In this document: piece after piece, positions 1 to 6,647 of the stretch
Layout: every line of letters begins with the position of its first letter
Position numbering within the stretch: position 1 is the first letter of the stretch
DNA from: Polynucleobacter meluiroseus
GTDB taxonomy: Bacteria; Pseudomonadota; Gammaproteobacteria; Burkholderiales; Burkholderiaceae
Reading direction: 5' to 3'
DNA length: 33,753 nucleotides
NCBI GenBank assembly: GCA_945947155.1
Contig: CAMEXM010000019.1
Coordinates: 1-33,753 of the forward strand
Position numbers and translations under genes: made by a program
Notes under the pieces: generated by a model
The model's input: only the letters and a program-made list of their open reading frames with translations
What the model was told of the DNA's origin: nothing
Databases searched by the model: none

Positions 1-73
1 TCGTTGTCAGGACATCGATTTGACGCAATAAGGTGACGATTTGTTCGGGTTTAAGACGTTGGCCTTTTGCCAT
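1..73 (-). CDS. IS3-family transposase OrfA, N-terminal fragment (cut by window edge)
   Basis: The reverse strand reads ATG at 73 and gives MAKGQRLKPEQIVTLLRQID followed by VLTT before the window ends. This is the N-terminus typical of the helix-turn-helix OrfA of IS3-family elements, the DNA-binding part of the transposase. A good ribosome binding site, AAAGGAG, lies 8 bases before the ATG. Only 24 codons are visible, so whether the gene is intact cannot be told. The family call is from remembered resemblance of this N-terminus and is fairly firm; the IS group is not assigned. Confidence 0.75.
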   Translation of the reverse strand, partial: MAKGQRLKPEQIVTLLRQIDVLTT

Positions 74-143
74 ATTTAGCACTCCTTTAAGGTGAAGATT
101 ATCAAAAATCCTCTCTTCTGGGGTGGTACTAAAAATCAAGTCA
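1..143 (-). mobile_element. End of an IS3-family insertion sequence
   Basis: The OrfA start lies at 73 and the element end should lie within about 100 bases upstream of it. On the reverse strand a plausible terminal inverted repeat begins with TGACTTGATTTTTAGTACCA at 143. IS3 ends usually start with TG. The other end is outside the window, so the exact boundary and the target duplication cannot be verified. Short TTGAACT-like direct repeats around 140-158 blur the boundary. Confidence 0.45.
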
Positions 144-217
144 GTTCAAGTTCAGCCACCTCAAAACCAGTATTCATCGATTTCGCTCGGATTTCAGGAA
201 GAAGTCATCCAATTTTC

Positions 218-231
218 GTAATTTCTATTAC
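218..231. promoter_or_regulatory. Inverted repeat upstream of the nitroreductase, candidate operator
   Basis: GTAAT-TTCT-ATTAC is a perfect 5-base inverted repeat with a 4-base spacer, 36 bases before the nitroreductase start. Its position suits a repressor or activator site, but no regulator gene is adjacent and no clear -35/-10 pair was found. The call rests on symmetry and position only. Confidence 0.25.
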
Positions 232-266
232 AGTAGGTTGTTACGAGAAAAATAAATAGGAGCCAT

Positions 267-869
267 ATGAATACCCTTGATGCCATTCGCCAGCGTAGAG
301 CAGTAAAGCACTTTGATGCTACGTACCAAATTACCTCCGCTGAAACTGACGCATTAATTGATTTGGCAATGCAAGCCCCATCTTCTTTCAATATTCAGCA
401 CTGGCGTTTAGTCAATGTAAAAGACAAGGCATTGCGAGTGCAGTTGCGTGCAGCTGCGCACGATCAAGCGCAGGTTACGGATGGCTCACTCTTGTTTGTA
501 GTCACGGTTGACATCAAGGCATGGGATAAAGATCCTGCGCGCTATTGGGTGAATGCCCCCAAGGCCGCACAAGACATCTTAGTGCCATGGATTAATCCCT
601 TTTATTCGGGCAATGAGCAGTTGCAACGCGATGAAGCGATGCGTTCTGCCGGAATTTTGCTGCAAACCATGATGATGGCGGCAAAAGCAATTGGATATGA
701 CTCATGCCCGATGGTGGGCTTTGATTTTAATAAGGTTGCTGAGTTAATTCATTTACCAAAAGACTATGCGGTGGCAGCAATGCTGGTGATTGGTAAAGGA
801 ACCCAGGCGGCATGGCCCAAGCCTGGATTTATTCCTAAATCAGAAATGCTGATTGACAATCATTTTTAA
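267..869 (+). CDS. Nitroreductase family protein (FMN-dependent)
   Basis: This 200-residue protein has the nitroreductase-family layout. An N-terminal RQRRAVKHF segment (residues 8-16) corresponds to the phosphate-binding arginines for FMN. APSSFNIQHW (about 37-46) is the conserved flavin-contacting segment, and a C-terminal MLVIGKG segment is also typical. The family uses NAD(P)H to reduce nitroaromatics, quinones or related electrophiles in the cytoplasm, usually as a homodimer. The true substrate cannot be read from sequence. The start has AGGAG six bases upstream. The next gene begins 1 base after the stop, so the two are probably co-transcribed. An IS element ends shortly upstream, and a small inverted repeat at 218-231 may be its operator. 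Confidence 0.88.
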   Translation: MNTLDAIRQRRAVKHFDATYQITSAETDALIDLAMQAPSSFNIQHWRLVNVKDKALRVQLRAAAHDQAQVTDGSLLFVVTVDIKAWDKDPARYWVNAPKAAQDILVPWINPFYSGNEQLQRDEAMRSAGILLQTMMMAAKAIGYDSCPMVGFDFNKVAELIHLPKDYAVAAMLVIGKGTQAAWPKPGFIPKSEMLIDNHF

Positions 870-870
870 T

Positions 871-1494
871 ATGCTCAAAAGCGCATTGTTAATCGTTCTG
901 CTGTTTTCTAGCGCATCTGCATGGGCGTTGGATTTTTCCGATATTGCTACTGAAGGCCAGATTAAATATCTAAAAGAGCGGCCCGACCCCGGAGCGTACT
1001 CGTATGAATCGCGGGTAAAAATTACTGCAGCTAGTTTGGAAAGCGGTAGTGTGCAGATTGCAACATGCCATTACCAGCTTGATCCCATCCGTAAGGTAGT
1101 GATTGTTTTTAACCCCAGCCGCATTCAAGCGATTGCAGTCAAGAGCCTTGATAAGATGGCTTCAGCAGAAGTAAAAAACAACCAAGTCGTTTTGACTGAC
1201 GTTGAGCGTGGCGCGTCGATTTGCATTGATCTGCAATCCAAAGCCTTGGATCAAGTGGGAGCCGGCCAATATCGTTTGAATGCCGGACCTTTGATGCGCC
1301 GCTACTTGGATGGCTACTTGCCAATGGCCGCAAAAATACGCGTGGATTGGCCCATCAATATGCTGACGGTAGAAAAAACCACTCCTTCTGAGAAAGAAGG
1401 TATCCAGGTGGTTCAGGGGAATGATGGCGTGCAATTGGATATGATTTTTGCAGGCAAGATGACGGCGCAAATTGATTTAAAAAAGCCGGATTAA
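871..1494 (+). CDS. Exported protein of unknown function
   Basis: I do not recognise this 207-residue protein. The ATG at 871 begins a classical signal peptide: MLKS, a hydrophobic stretch LLIVLLF, then SASAWA before DFSD, with likely cleavage after residue 19 or so. A longer reading from a TTG at 853 would overlap the upstream gene and put charged-poor sequence in front of the signal, so I prefer 871. The mature part is mixed alpha/beta in character with two cysteines (in ATCHYQ and ASICID) that could form a disulfide in the periplasm. It starts 1 base after the nitroreductase stop, which suggests translational coupling. No catalytic motif is apparent. Confidence 0.75.
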   Translation: MLKSALLIVLLFSSASAWALDFSDIATEGQIKYLKERPDPGAYSYESRVKITAASLESGSVQIATCHYQLDPIRKVVIVFNPSRIQAIAVKSLDKMASAEVKNNQVVLTDVERGASICIDLQSKALDQVGAGQYRLNAGPLMRRYLDGYLPMAAKIRVDWPINMLTVEKTTPSEKEGIQVVQGNDGVQLDMIFAGKMTAQIDLKKPD

Positions 1495-1599
1495 ATTACG
1501 TGGTGCAGTAAGTGCCTTGTTTACTCGGCCCATGTAAGCATATTGGGTAATGGAATGAACGGGTACACCTTGACTCCGCATAAAATAAGCAATTCTTTT

Positions 1600-1605
1600 T
1601 ATAAT
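1600..1605 (+). promoter_or_regulatory. Candidate -10 box before the pirin gene
   Basis: A consensus TATAAT lies 36 bases before the pirin start, in a T-rich stretch. The nearest good -35 (TTGACT at 1570) is 24 bases away, too far for a standard sigma-70 promoter, so only the -10 is proposed. Confidence 0.25.
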
Positions 1606-1640
1606 ATGCACCTACACTTTTTTACGGCCCTCAACCCACC

Positions 1641-2342
1641 ATGATTTACCTCCGAAAATCCAGTGATCGCGGCTATGCTGATCATGGCTGGCTCAAAAGC
1701 TTCCATTCCTTTTCATTTGCCAATTACCATGACCCGCAATTTATGGGTTGGGGTAATTTACGGGTGATCAATGAGGATCGGGTTGCTGCCGGGCGGGGCT
1801 TTGGTAAGCATAGCCATCGTGATATGGAGATTGTGAGTTACGTTCTTTCGGGTGAGTTAGCGCATGAAGACAGCATCGGCAATATAAAAACCATTCCGCC
1901 GGGGGACGTACAGCGAATGAGTGCCGGCACCGGCGTTGTGCACAGTGAATTTAATCATGCGCCAGACCAAGAAACCCATTTTTTACAAATTTGGATAGAG
2001 CCACTACAAAGGGACATCGAGCCGGGATATGAGCAAAAAACCATTCCGCCCCAAGCAAAGCGCGGCACCTTACATTTAATTGCATCGATCGATGGTGCGC
2101 GCGGCTCAGTCAAGATGAACGCCGATGCCAAAATCTATGCTGGTTTATTTGACGGTAGTGAGTCTGCTACCCTGCAAATGGATCCGGCTCGTAAGGCATA
2201 TGTGCATTTGATTAAAGGTACATTAGTGGCTCAAGGACAGCAATTGCAGGCGGGCGATGCCGTAATGCTGGAGGGCGAGAGCCTGCTGACGCTGGAGCAT
2301 GGCGTGGGCGCTGAAGCCTTGGTATTTGATCTAGTGCCGTAA
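1641..2342 (+). CDS. Pirin family protein (YhhW-type, quercetinase-like bicupin)
   Basis: This 233-residue protein is close in sequence to Escherichia coli YhhW, starting MIYLRKSSDRG with GWLKSFHSFSFANYHDP. The N-terminal cupin carries a metal site as in YhhW: H57 and H59 (GKHSHRDME), H101 and E103 (VVHSEF). YhhW has quercetin 2,3-dioxygenase activity in vitro, but the natural role of bacterial pirins is unclear. The C-terminal half is the degenerate second cupin. Length is normal for the family. The gene stands alone, with a hairpin directly after its stop (2359-2383) and a TATAAT-like box before it. Confidence 0.92.
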   Translation: MIYLRKSSDRGYADHGWLKSFHSFSFANYHDPQFMGWGNLRVINEDRVAAGRGFGKHSHRDMEIVSYVLSGELAHEDSIGNIKTIPPGDVQRMSAGTGVVHSEFNHAPDQETHFLQIWIEPLQRDIEPGYEQKTIPPQAKRGTLHLIASIDGARGSVKMNADAKIYAGLFDGSESATLQMDPARKAYVHLIKGTLVAQGQQLQAGDAVMLEGESLLTLEHGVGAEALVFDLVP

Positions 2343-2358
2343 CCTAGACTTCACTTTC

Positions 2359-2383
2359 AGGGCATCACAGGACCTGTCGCCCT
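2359..2383 (+). terminator. Nested hairpin after the pirin gene, possible terminator
   Basis: AGGGC (2359-2363) pairs with GCCCT (2379-2383), and inside it ACAGG (2367-2371) pairs with CCTGT (2373-2377), with small bulges. The hairpin begins 17 bases after the stop. It is followed by TTAAATAG rather than a strong T run, so an intrinsic terminator is possible but not certain. Confidence 0.35.
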
Positions 2384-2537
2384 TAAATAGACTTAGCTTC
2401 AATAAAACCCTAAGCCAGACGGTGGGTATTTTGCGCTCAGCAAGCTAAGCAGATATCGGCTACATTTCGGGTTTACGACTACTGCCATTTTTATATTAAG
2501 TGCGTAATATAAGTTAATACCTTAACAAAAGTGAAGC

Positions 2538-2957
2538 ATGCCAACTCCCTCATCTGATTTAGTTGAATTGACCTACGTCAGCCAACCTGCTGAGGAAATG
2601 TCTTTTTTTGGATTGATGCGCCTTCTCTATCATTCCTACCTGCGCAACCAAGCGCTTGGGATTACCGGGGTTTTGATTTTTGAAGATCAACGTTTTGGTC
2701 AAGTTATTGAGGGTCCAGCAAACTCCATCGATCGTCTGTGGGATAAGATCCAAAAAGACGAGCGCCATAAAAACGTAAAGCTGGTTAGCCGTAAAGCGAT
2801 TGAGCGCCGCAGTTTTTTAAAGTGGACTATGATTTTTCAGGGCAATGAAGAAATTGCAAATCGCCTTCCCGAGGTCAAGGCTGCGGTCGAGCAGGGCGAT
2901 TTTCCGAGCGACCACCCTTTGCTGGTTGCGTTGCGTCACGAAATCCAGCACGAATAG
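2538..2957 (+). CDS. BLUF-domain blue-light sensor
   Basis: A 139-residue, single-domain BLUF protein. The conserved flavin-site residues are present: Y13 in LTYVSQ, N37 in LRNQALGITG, and Q55 in FGQVIEG. W96 and M98 (KWTM) match the Trp-x-Met pair of AppA. BLUF domains bind FAD and change hydrogen bonding around Tyr/Gln on blue-light absorption. There is no output domain, so the signal is presumably passed by protein contact, as with short BLUF proteins such as PixD or BlrB. The start at 2538 has only a weak ribosome site. Nearby genes for a DASH photolyase and FAD enzymes fit a light-related setting, though they are not in the same operon. Confidence 0.9.
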   Translation: MPTPSSDLVELTYVSQPAEEMSFFGLMRLLYHSYLRNQALGITGVLIFEDQRFGQVIEGPANSIDRLWDKIQKDERHKNVKLVSRKAIERRSFLKWTMIFQGNEEIANRLPEVKAAVEQGDFPSDHPLLVALRHEIQHE

Positions 2958-2975
2958 ACCGCTTATTTTTTGTAG

Positions 2976-3131
2976 ATGGCAGCGCTCGGCCAGTGCGCCC
3001 ACCACCCAAGGCGGAGACTGAAAATCCATATCCGCCATCCATAGCGGAATGCCATTGCCAGCAGCCTACCGATCCCAACGTATCGAGTCACTGTTGCAGC
3101 GGCCTACGGGAACGTCAAAATCAAAAGGTAT
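2976..3131 (-). pseudogene. Relic of a PatB/MalY-type C-S lyase (PLP aminotransferase fold), N-terminal part only
   Basis: Read on the reverse strand from 3131, the frame gives PFDFDVPVGRC, then SIRWDR, a TAG stop at codon 22 (3068-3066), then GIPLWMADMDFQSPPWVV and GALAERCH. The W-ADMDF-SPP-V--AL--R pattern is the conserved start of PatB/MalY cystathionine beta-lyase-like enzymes. Three lesions are visible. The expected ATG is ATA, there is an in-frame TAG, and homology stops after about 52 codons where HGVFGY would be expected. The remaining roughly 330 residues are missing and the BLUF stop lies 18 bases beyond. It is a dead gene fragment. The family call is from recognised motifs, not from a search. 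Confidence 0.65.
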
Positions 3132-3250
3132 GCCTTAATTGTACTAAGTAGACGACACTGCCGTTTTCCTGTTATGGGGTAGCGAGCGAGCAAATACCGC
3201 AATTTAAGGCTACCATTACGCTAACCATTTAATTACGAAAGTGTTGTCCC

Positions 3251-3394
3251 ATGTTTAAAACCTTCAGAATAAAACTAGCTCGATGGATCTTGGGCGAGTA
3301 CTGCGCCTGTTATAAGATGGGTTATCACCCGCTTGTCGATTTTCGTCAAAAAAGCGCCGATACGGAAGCAAAAGCAAAAGCGCGTCAGGCCTAA
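3251..3394 (+). CDS. Small basic protein, 47 residues, unknown function
   Basis: The reading frame begins MFKTFRIKLARWILGEYC and ends KAKAKARQA. The N-terminal half is amphipathic and basic (F, R, K, W, L), with two cysteines in YCACYK. The C-terminal tail is charged and Ala/Lys-rich. No known family is recognised. The ribosome site before the ATG is weak, which lowers confidence. It lies 24 bases before another small frame on the same strand that has a good ribosome site, so the two may form a mini-operon. Confidence 0.5.
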   Translation: MFKTFRIKLARWILGEYCACYKMGYHPLVDFRQKSADTEAKAKARQA

Positions 3395-3418
3395 GCTAAT
3401 TTATATTAAGGAAACAGA

Positions 3419-3550
3419 ATGAGTAAGAGTAAAGCGGTAGAAACAAAAAATAAAATAGTCACCATTTATAGTGGATTGACGATTGCCTTCATTGTGATTT
3501 TTGGCGGAATCTCCGTCTTGTCATGGTTTGTGTCGGCACTCAACTTCTAG
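3419..3550 (+). CDS. Single-pass small membrane protein, 43 residues
   Basis: Starts MSKSKAVETKNKIV and then has one clear transmembrane segment, roughly residues 16-38 (YSGLTIAFIVIFGGISVLSW), ending ALNF. The N-terminal Lys-rich part predicts an inside N-terminus. AAGGAA lies 5 bases before the ATG. The gene sits 24 bases after the 47-residue frame, and another small membrane protein is encoded convergently just downstream. The function is unknown; such proteins often act as regulators or small subunits of membrane complexes, but nothing here shows which. Confidence 0.6.
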   Translation: MSKSKAVETKNKIVTIYSGLTIAFIVIFGGISVLSWFVSALNF

Positions 3551-3582
3551 GCTGTTACACGCTGCGTGGTGCGGCAGCAAGA

Positions 3583-3732
3583 TCATTGTTTATCGTTTTT
3601 TTGATCGCTTTGATGCCGCTCTCTTTTTTCGCGCTCCTTACGTAGGTCGCGAAATTGCCACCAAGCAAATAGCACTACTCCGCCAAATACTAAAAAGAGC
3701 TCAATAACGATGATGGGGGCGAATTCACTCAT
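3583..3732 (-). CDS. Small membrane protein with charged tail, 49 residues
   Basis: The frame begins MSEFAPIIVIELFLVFGG, making one transmembrane helix from about residue 6 to 26, and then a strongly charged tail (RDLRKEREKRERHQSDQKND). This layout of short helix, WWQFRDL junction and Arg/Glu-rich cytoplasmic tail looks like a real small protein rather than chance. The ribosome site is weak. It is divergent from the epimerase gene, with 54 bases between the starts, and convergent with the 43-residue protein. Function unknown. Confidence 0.6.
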   Translation of the reverse strand: MSEFAPIIVIELFLVFGGVVLFAWWQFRDLRKEREKRERHQSDQKNDKQ

Positions 3733-3786
3733 AGTCGAAATTTGTATTCTTCATAAGCGAAATAATACCGCTCTCCTACTGTCCAC

Positions 3787-4767
3787 GTGAAGATCTTTCT
3801 GACTGGCGCCACCGGCTTTATTGGTAGCCATTTTCTAAAGCACTGCCTGGCCGCTGGCCATGAGATGACCTGCTCAGTACGATCGCCCAAGCAGGCCGAT
3901 GCTATAAGGGCATTCGGTGCCTCGCCATGGGAGGGTGATTTACAAAACCAAGGTGAACTTAGCTTGGCCTTAGCCGGATTTGATGTGCTGATTCATGCAG
4001 CGGGCTGCCGTGATTTAACCGCGCCGACTGAGCTTCTTGAGCAAAGCAATACGATATTGACGCAGGTCTTGGTGGATGCTGCTGCAAAAGCAGGCGTGTC
4101 CCGATTTATTTACATTAGCGCTGCCTCGCTGGTGATGGCTGACCCTAAGCCACTATTGAATGGAACGGAGTCATCGCCCATTATGCTGCGCGATTATCTA
4201 CCCTATACCCGCAGTAAGGCCTTGGCTGAGGCGAATGTCTTAGCAGTCCAGCAGAGCGCCATGAAGGTGGTGGTACTGCGCCCCAGTTTTGTTTGGGGCA
4301 AGGGCGATAGCATCGATACTGAGATTGGTCCGGCATCTAATCGCGGTCAATTTGGCTGGTTTAGCCAGGGGCACTATCCGTTTGCAACGTGCTCGATTGC
4401 GAACCTTTGCGATGCATTGCAGCAGGCAATGCAATATACCCAGTCAGGATGTATTTTTAATATCAGTGATTCTGAGCCGGTTGATTTTCGAGCATTTATG
4501 AGTCAGCGACTGAAGGTTAGCGGCTTTCGGGTACCCACCTTATCTGTGCCACGAAAGCTGGCTTGGTGGCTCGGTGCTTTTACGGAAACGGGTTGGAAAT
4601 ACTTGCCTATTCCGGGAAAACCGCCGATTGTCCGAGAAATGGTGCGTTTAATGGGCTATCCATTTACCGTCTCAATCGAGCACGCCAATCAAGAGCTGGG
4701 CTATACGGCACCGCATTCAATCGTAGTGGGAATGCGGGCCATTGTCAGTAATAAAGAGGATAAATAG
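3787..4767 (+). CDS. NAD(P)-dependent epimerase/dehydratase (extended SDR)
   Basis: A 326-residue extended short-chain dehydrogenase. The Rossmann glycine motif TGATGFIG is at residues 6-13, DVLIHAAG follows near 66-73, and the catalytic SAAS/Y140TRSK144 set is intact (YxxxK). The family oxidises, reduces or epimerises sugar nucleotides, flavonoids or sterol-like substrates; the specific substrate is not readable. The start is GTG at 3787, chosen because MKIFLTGATG gives the usual N-terminal beta strand; no good ribosome site is seen. The downstream gap to the DUF2452 gene is about 100 bases. Genes of this type often sit in photolyase neighbourhoods, which suits the cryptochrome gene 560 bases downstream. 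Confidence 0.85.
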   Translation: MKIFLTGATGFIGSHFLKHCLAAGHEMTCSVRSPKQADAIRAFGASPWEGDLQNQGELSLALAGFDVLIHAAGCRDLTAPTELLEQSNTILTQVLVDAAAKAGVSRFIYISAASLVMADPKPLLNGTESSPIMLRDYLPYTRSKALAEANVLAVQQSAMKVVVLRPSFVWGKGDSIDTEIGPASNRGQFGWFSQGHYPFATCSIANLCDALQQAMQYTQSGCIFNISDSEPVDFRAFMSQRLKVSGFRVPTLSVPRKLAWWLGAFTETGWKYLPIPGKPPIVREMVRLMGYPFTVSIEHANQELGYTAPHSIVVGMRAIVSNKEDK

Positions 4768-4786
4768 GGTATTGATCCCAGCCGTC

Positions 4787-4799
4787 AGCAATAATTGCT
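4787..4799. promoter_or_regulatory. Inverted repeat next to a TATAAT box, before the DUF2452/cryptochrome pair
   Basis: AGCAAT-A-ATTGCT is a perfect 6-base inverted repeat. A consensus TATAAT lies 10 bases downstream at 4809-4814, but no matching -35 is seen. A protein bound at the repeat would cover the -35 position of that promoter, so it may be an operator for the DUF2452 and cryptochrome genes. Confidence 0.3.
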
Positions 4800-4870
4800 T
4801 GGAATTACTATAATTTAGGCGTTAAGAAGAGCGGTATGCGTTCTTCGTTTTATCTGAGCAAGGGATTGCA

Positions 4871-5299
4871 ATGCGCATTGAAGATAAGGATCCAGCACGG
4901 CATGCGGGAATTGAGTACCCGATGGAAGTGGGTGCTCCTGTTTTTGCGCCGATTAAGGTGACCGAAGAAAAAGACAAGGCCGTCAATGTTGCCCGTCAAA
5001 ATGCCAAACAAGAGTATGACCGCATCATGGAGCAGGCTACGGTTCTCATGAAACAGGCAAAAGCGCTCCAGTCGCGCTTAGATGCCACCGAAATGGTACA
5101 TGCCGCTAAATTTGGTTTTAACCCTATCCATGGAAAAACCTATTTTTTGTACTACGACCAGCGTAATCAAACTAATTTGCTGTTACAAAATGGGCCAAAT
5201 GATTGGACCTGCGGTATCCCTGCAAACTGGAACTACCTGATGACGGTCAAAAAACTGGGTGACAGCACCTGGGAACAAATCGAAGAAACAGTGGAATAG
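4871..5299 (+). CDS. DUF2452-like protein
   Basis: A 142-residue soluble protein. An N-terminal MRIEDKDPARHAGIEYPM is followed by a helical, charged stretch (about 35-75) likely to be a coiled coil. The C-terminal part contains FGFNPIHGKTYFLYYD and PNDWTCGIP, which resemble the core of DUF2452 proteins (F-P--G--Y-LY and a P--W ending). No enzymatic function is known for the family. It ends 28 bases before the cryptochrome gene on the same strand and probably shares its transcript. A TATAAT box with an inverted repeat lies upstream. Confidence 0.65.
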   Translation: MRIEDKDPARHAGIEYPMEVGAPVFAPIKVTEEKDKAVNVARQNAKQEYDRIMEQATVLMKQAKALQSRLDATEMVHAAKFGFNPIHGKTYFLYYDQRNQTNLLLQNGPNDWTCGIPANWNYLMTVKKLGDSTWEQIEETVE

Positions 5300-5327
5300 A
5301 TTTATTCTCCACGCGACCTAAACCGCA

Positions 5328-6647
5328 GTGAATACAGCCCTTTATTGGTTTCGGTCCGACCTGCGGCTGGAAGATAACCCCAACTTTTTATCGGCATGCA
5401 AGGCTGCAGATGGGCTACTGCCAATCTATGCCCATGCACCGCAAGAATCACTCCTCTGGGGCTTTGATCGGATTGGACGGCATCGTCAGCAGTTTTTACG
5501 CGATGCGCTGAGCGATTTGCGCCGAAAGCTAGAGCAGCTCGGATCCGATTTACTGGAATTGCAGTCTCCTCCAGGCGACTCGATAAGCATCGTCGATTTA
5601 GTGATGGAGCTAGCACAACGCTATGGAATTAAAACCATCTACTGTGAAGCGATTCATGCGCCCGAGGAAATGCAGGCGCTTGCGCTTTTAAAGCAGGCAG
5701 GATTTACTGTCCACGCTGAGCTTGAGTCAACCATGATTGCCGTGCGTGATTTGCCATTTACACCGGATGCGATGCCGGATCAGTTCACACAATTTCGCAG
5801 CAAAATTGAAAAAGCAAAATACCTGTTTACCGACCCCGTTTTAGCCCCAAGCCGTATTCCAGCATTGCCTGGTGATTTCAAGCGATCCGCGGTTGCAGAT
5901 GCGCAGAGCTCCGTTAAAACAGAGTCTTTTGGTAAAAGTAACGGCCATCCACATAGCTCCTTCCCCCACTGCAGTGAGGCTTGCCGTGGCGGCACAACCG
6001 CCGCAGAAGGCCATCTGCGGCAATATCTAGCGCGCGCACTGCCGCATTCGTATAAGGTAACGCGTAATCAACTGCATGGCCTTGATTATTCAAGCAAGCT
6101 GTCACCATGGCTGGCATTGGGTAGTATTTCAGCGCGCAGCGTGATGAAACAGCTAAAGCAGTTTGAGTCAGAGCAGGGTGCCAATGAGGGTAGTTACTGG
6201 CTTTGGTTCGAACTGCTCTGGCGTGATTATTTCCGCGTACTCCATCTTAAATATGGAAAGCAGTTGTACTGTGCAAGTGGTTTAAATCAATCGGAAAAGC
6301 CGATACACAATGCTAGAGGCTTTCAGCATTGGTGCTCAGGCACAACAGGGGAGTCGATTGTCGATGCCGGCATGCGTGAACTGAAGGCGACTGGTTATCT
6401 ATCGAATCGCTTGCGCCAAGTGGTAGCGAGTTATTTGATCTATGACTTGCATTCGGACTGGCGCGCAGGCGCCGCTTGGTTTGAATCGCAGCTACTGGAT
6501 TACGATGTGTATAGCAACCAAGGCAATTGGCTTTACATTGCAGGCAGGGGTACCGACCCGCGCGGCGGTCGTCGTTTCAACCCGCAAAAACAAGCCCAAG
6601 ACCACGATGCCAATGGCAGTTACCGTGCGCTGTGGTTGAGCGACTGA
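5328..6647 (+). CDS. DASH-type cryptochrome / photolyase
   Basis: A 439-residue photolyase-superfamily protein. The N-terminal alpha/beta domain (about 1-130) starts LYWFRSDLRLEDNP. The FAD-binding helical domain runs from about 228 to the end. Features that point to the DASH group are QFTQFRSKIE (152-161), DYSSKLSPWLALGSIS (253-268), FELLWRDYFRVLHLKYG (294-310) and DPRGGRRFNPQKQAQD (410-425). DASH proteins bind FAD and a folate antenna and repair cyclobutane dimers, mainly in single-stranded DNA. The start is GTG at 5328; length is slightly short for the group. The 3' end overlaps the convergent HDAC-like gene by 28 bases. Confidence 0.9.
   Translation: MNTALYWFRSDLRLEDNPNFLSACKAADGLLPIYAHAPQESLLWGFDRIGRHRQQFLRDALSDLRRKLEQLGSDLLELQSPPGDSISIVDLVMELAQRYGIKTIYCEAIHAPEEMQALALLKQAGFTVHAELESTMIAVRDLPFTPDAMPDQFTQFRSKIEKAKYLFTDPVLAPSRIPALPGDFKRSAVADAQSSVKTESFGKSNGHPHSSFPHCSEACRGGTTAAEGHLRQYLARALPHSYKVTRNQLHGLDYSSKLSPWLALGSISARSVMKQLKQFESEQGANEGSYWLWFELLWRDYFRVLHLKYGKQLYCASGLNQSEKPIHNARGFQHWCSGTTGESIVDAGMRELKATGYLSNRLRQVVASYLIYDLHSDWRAGAAWFESQLLDYDVYSNQGNWLYIAGRGTDPRGGRRFNPQKQAQDHDANGSYRALWLSD

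Noticed and set aside
194..391. Minus-strand open frame of 65 codons over the nitroreductase start
   Set aside because: It lies antisense to a well-supported gene and its promoter region, with no motif or signal of its own.
1162..1470. Minus-strand open frame of 102 codons inside the exported-protein gene
   Set aside because: It is antisense to a gene with a clear signal peptide and has no recognisable domain; it looks like a frame shadow.
1570..1605. TTGACT plus TATAAT as a full sigma-70 promoter for the pirin gene
   Set aside because: The spacer is 24 bases, well outside the usual 16-18, so only the -10 was kept as a weak candidate.
2817..3078. Minus-strand frames over the BLUF gene end that begin in the PatB/MalY relic
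   Set aside because: Only the relic part (2976-3131) has homology. The rest is antisense to the BLUF gene and not a gene.
3501..3707. Plus-strand open frame of 68 codons crossing two small genes
   Set aside because: It overlaps the end of the 43-residue gene and is antisense to the 49-residue gene. Its composition (His/Cys/Phe rich, no domain) looks random.
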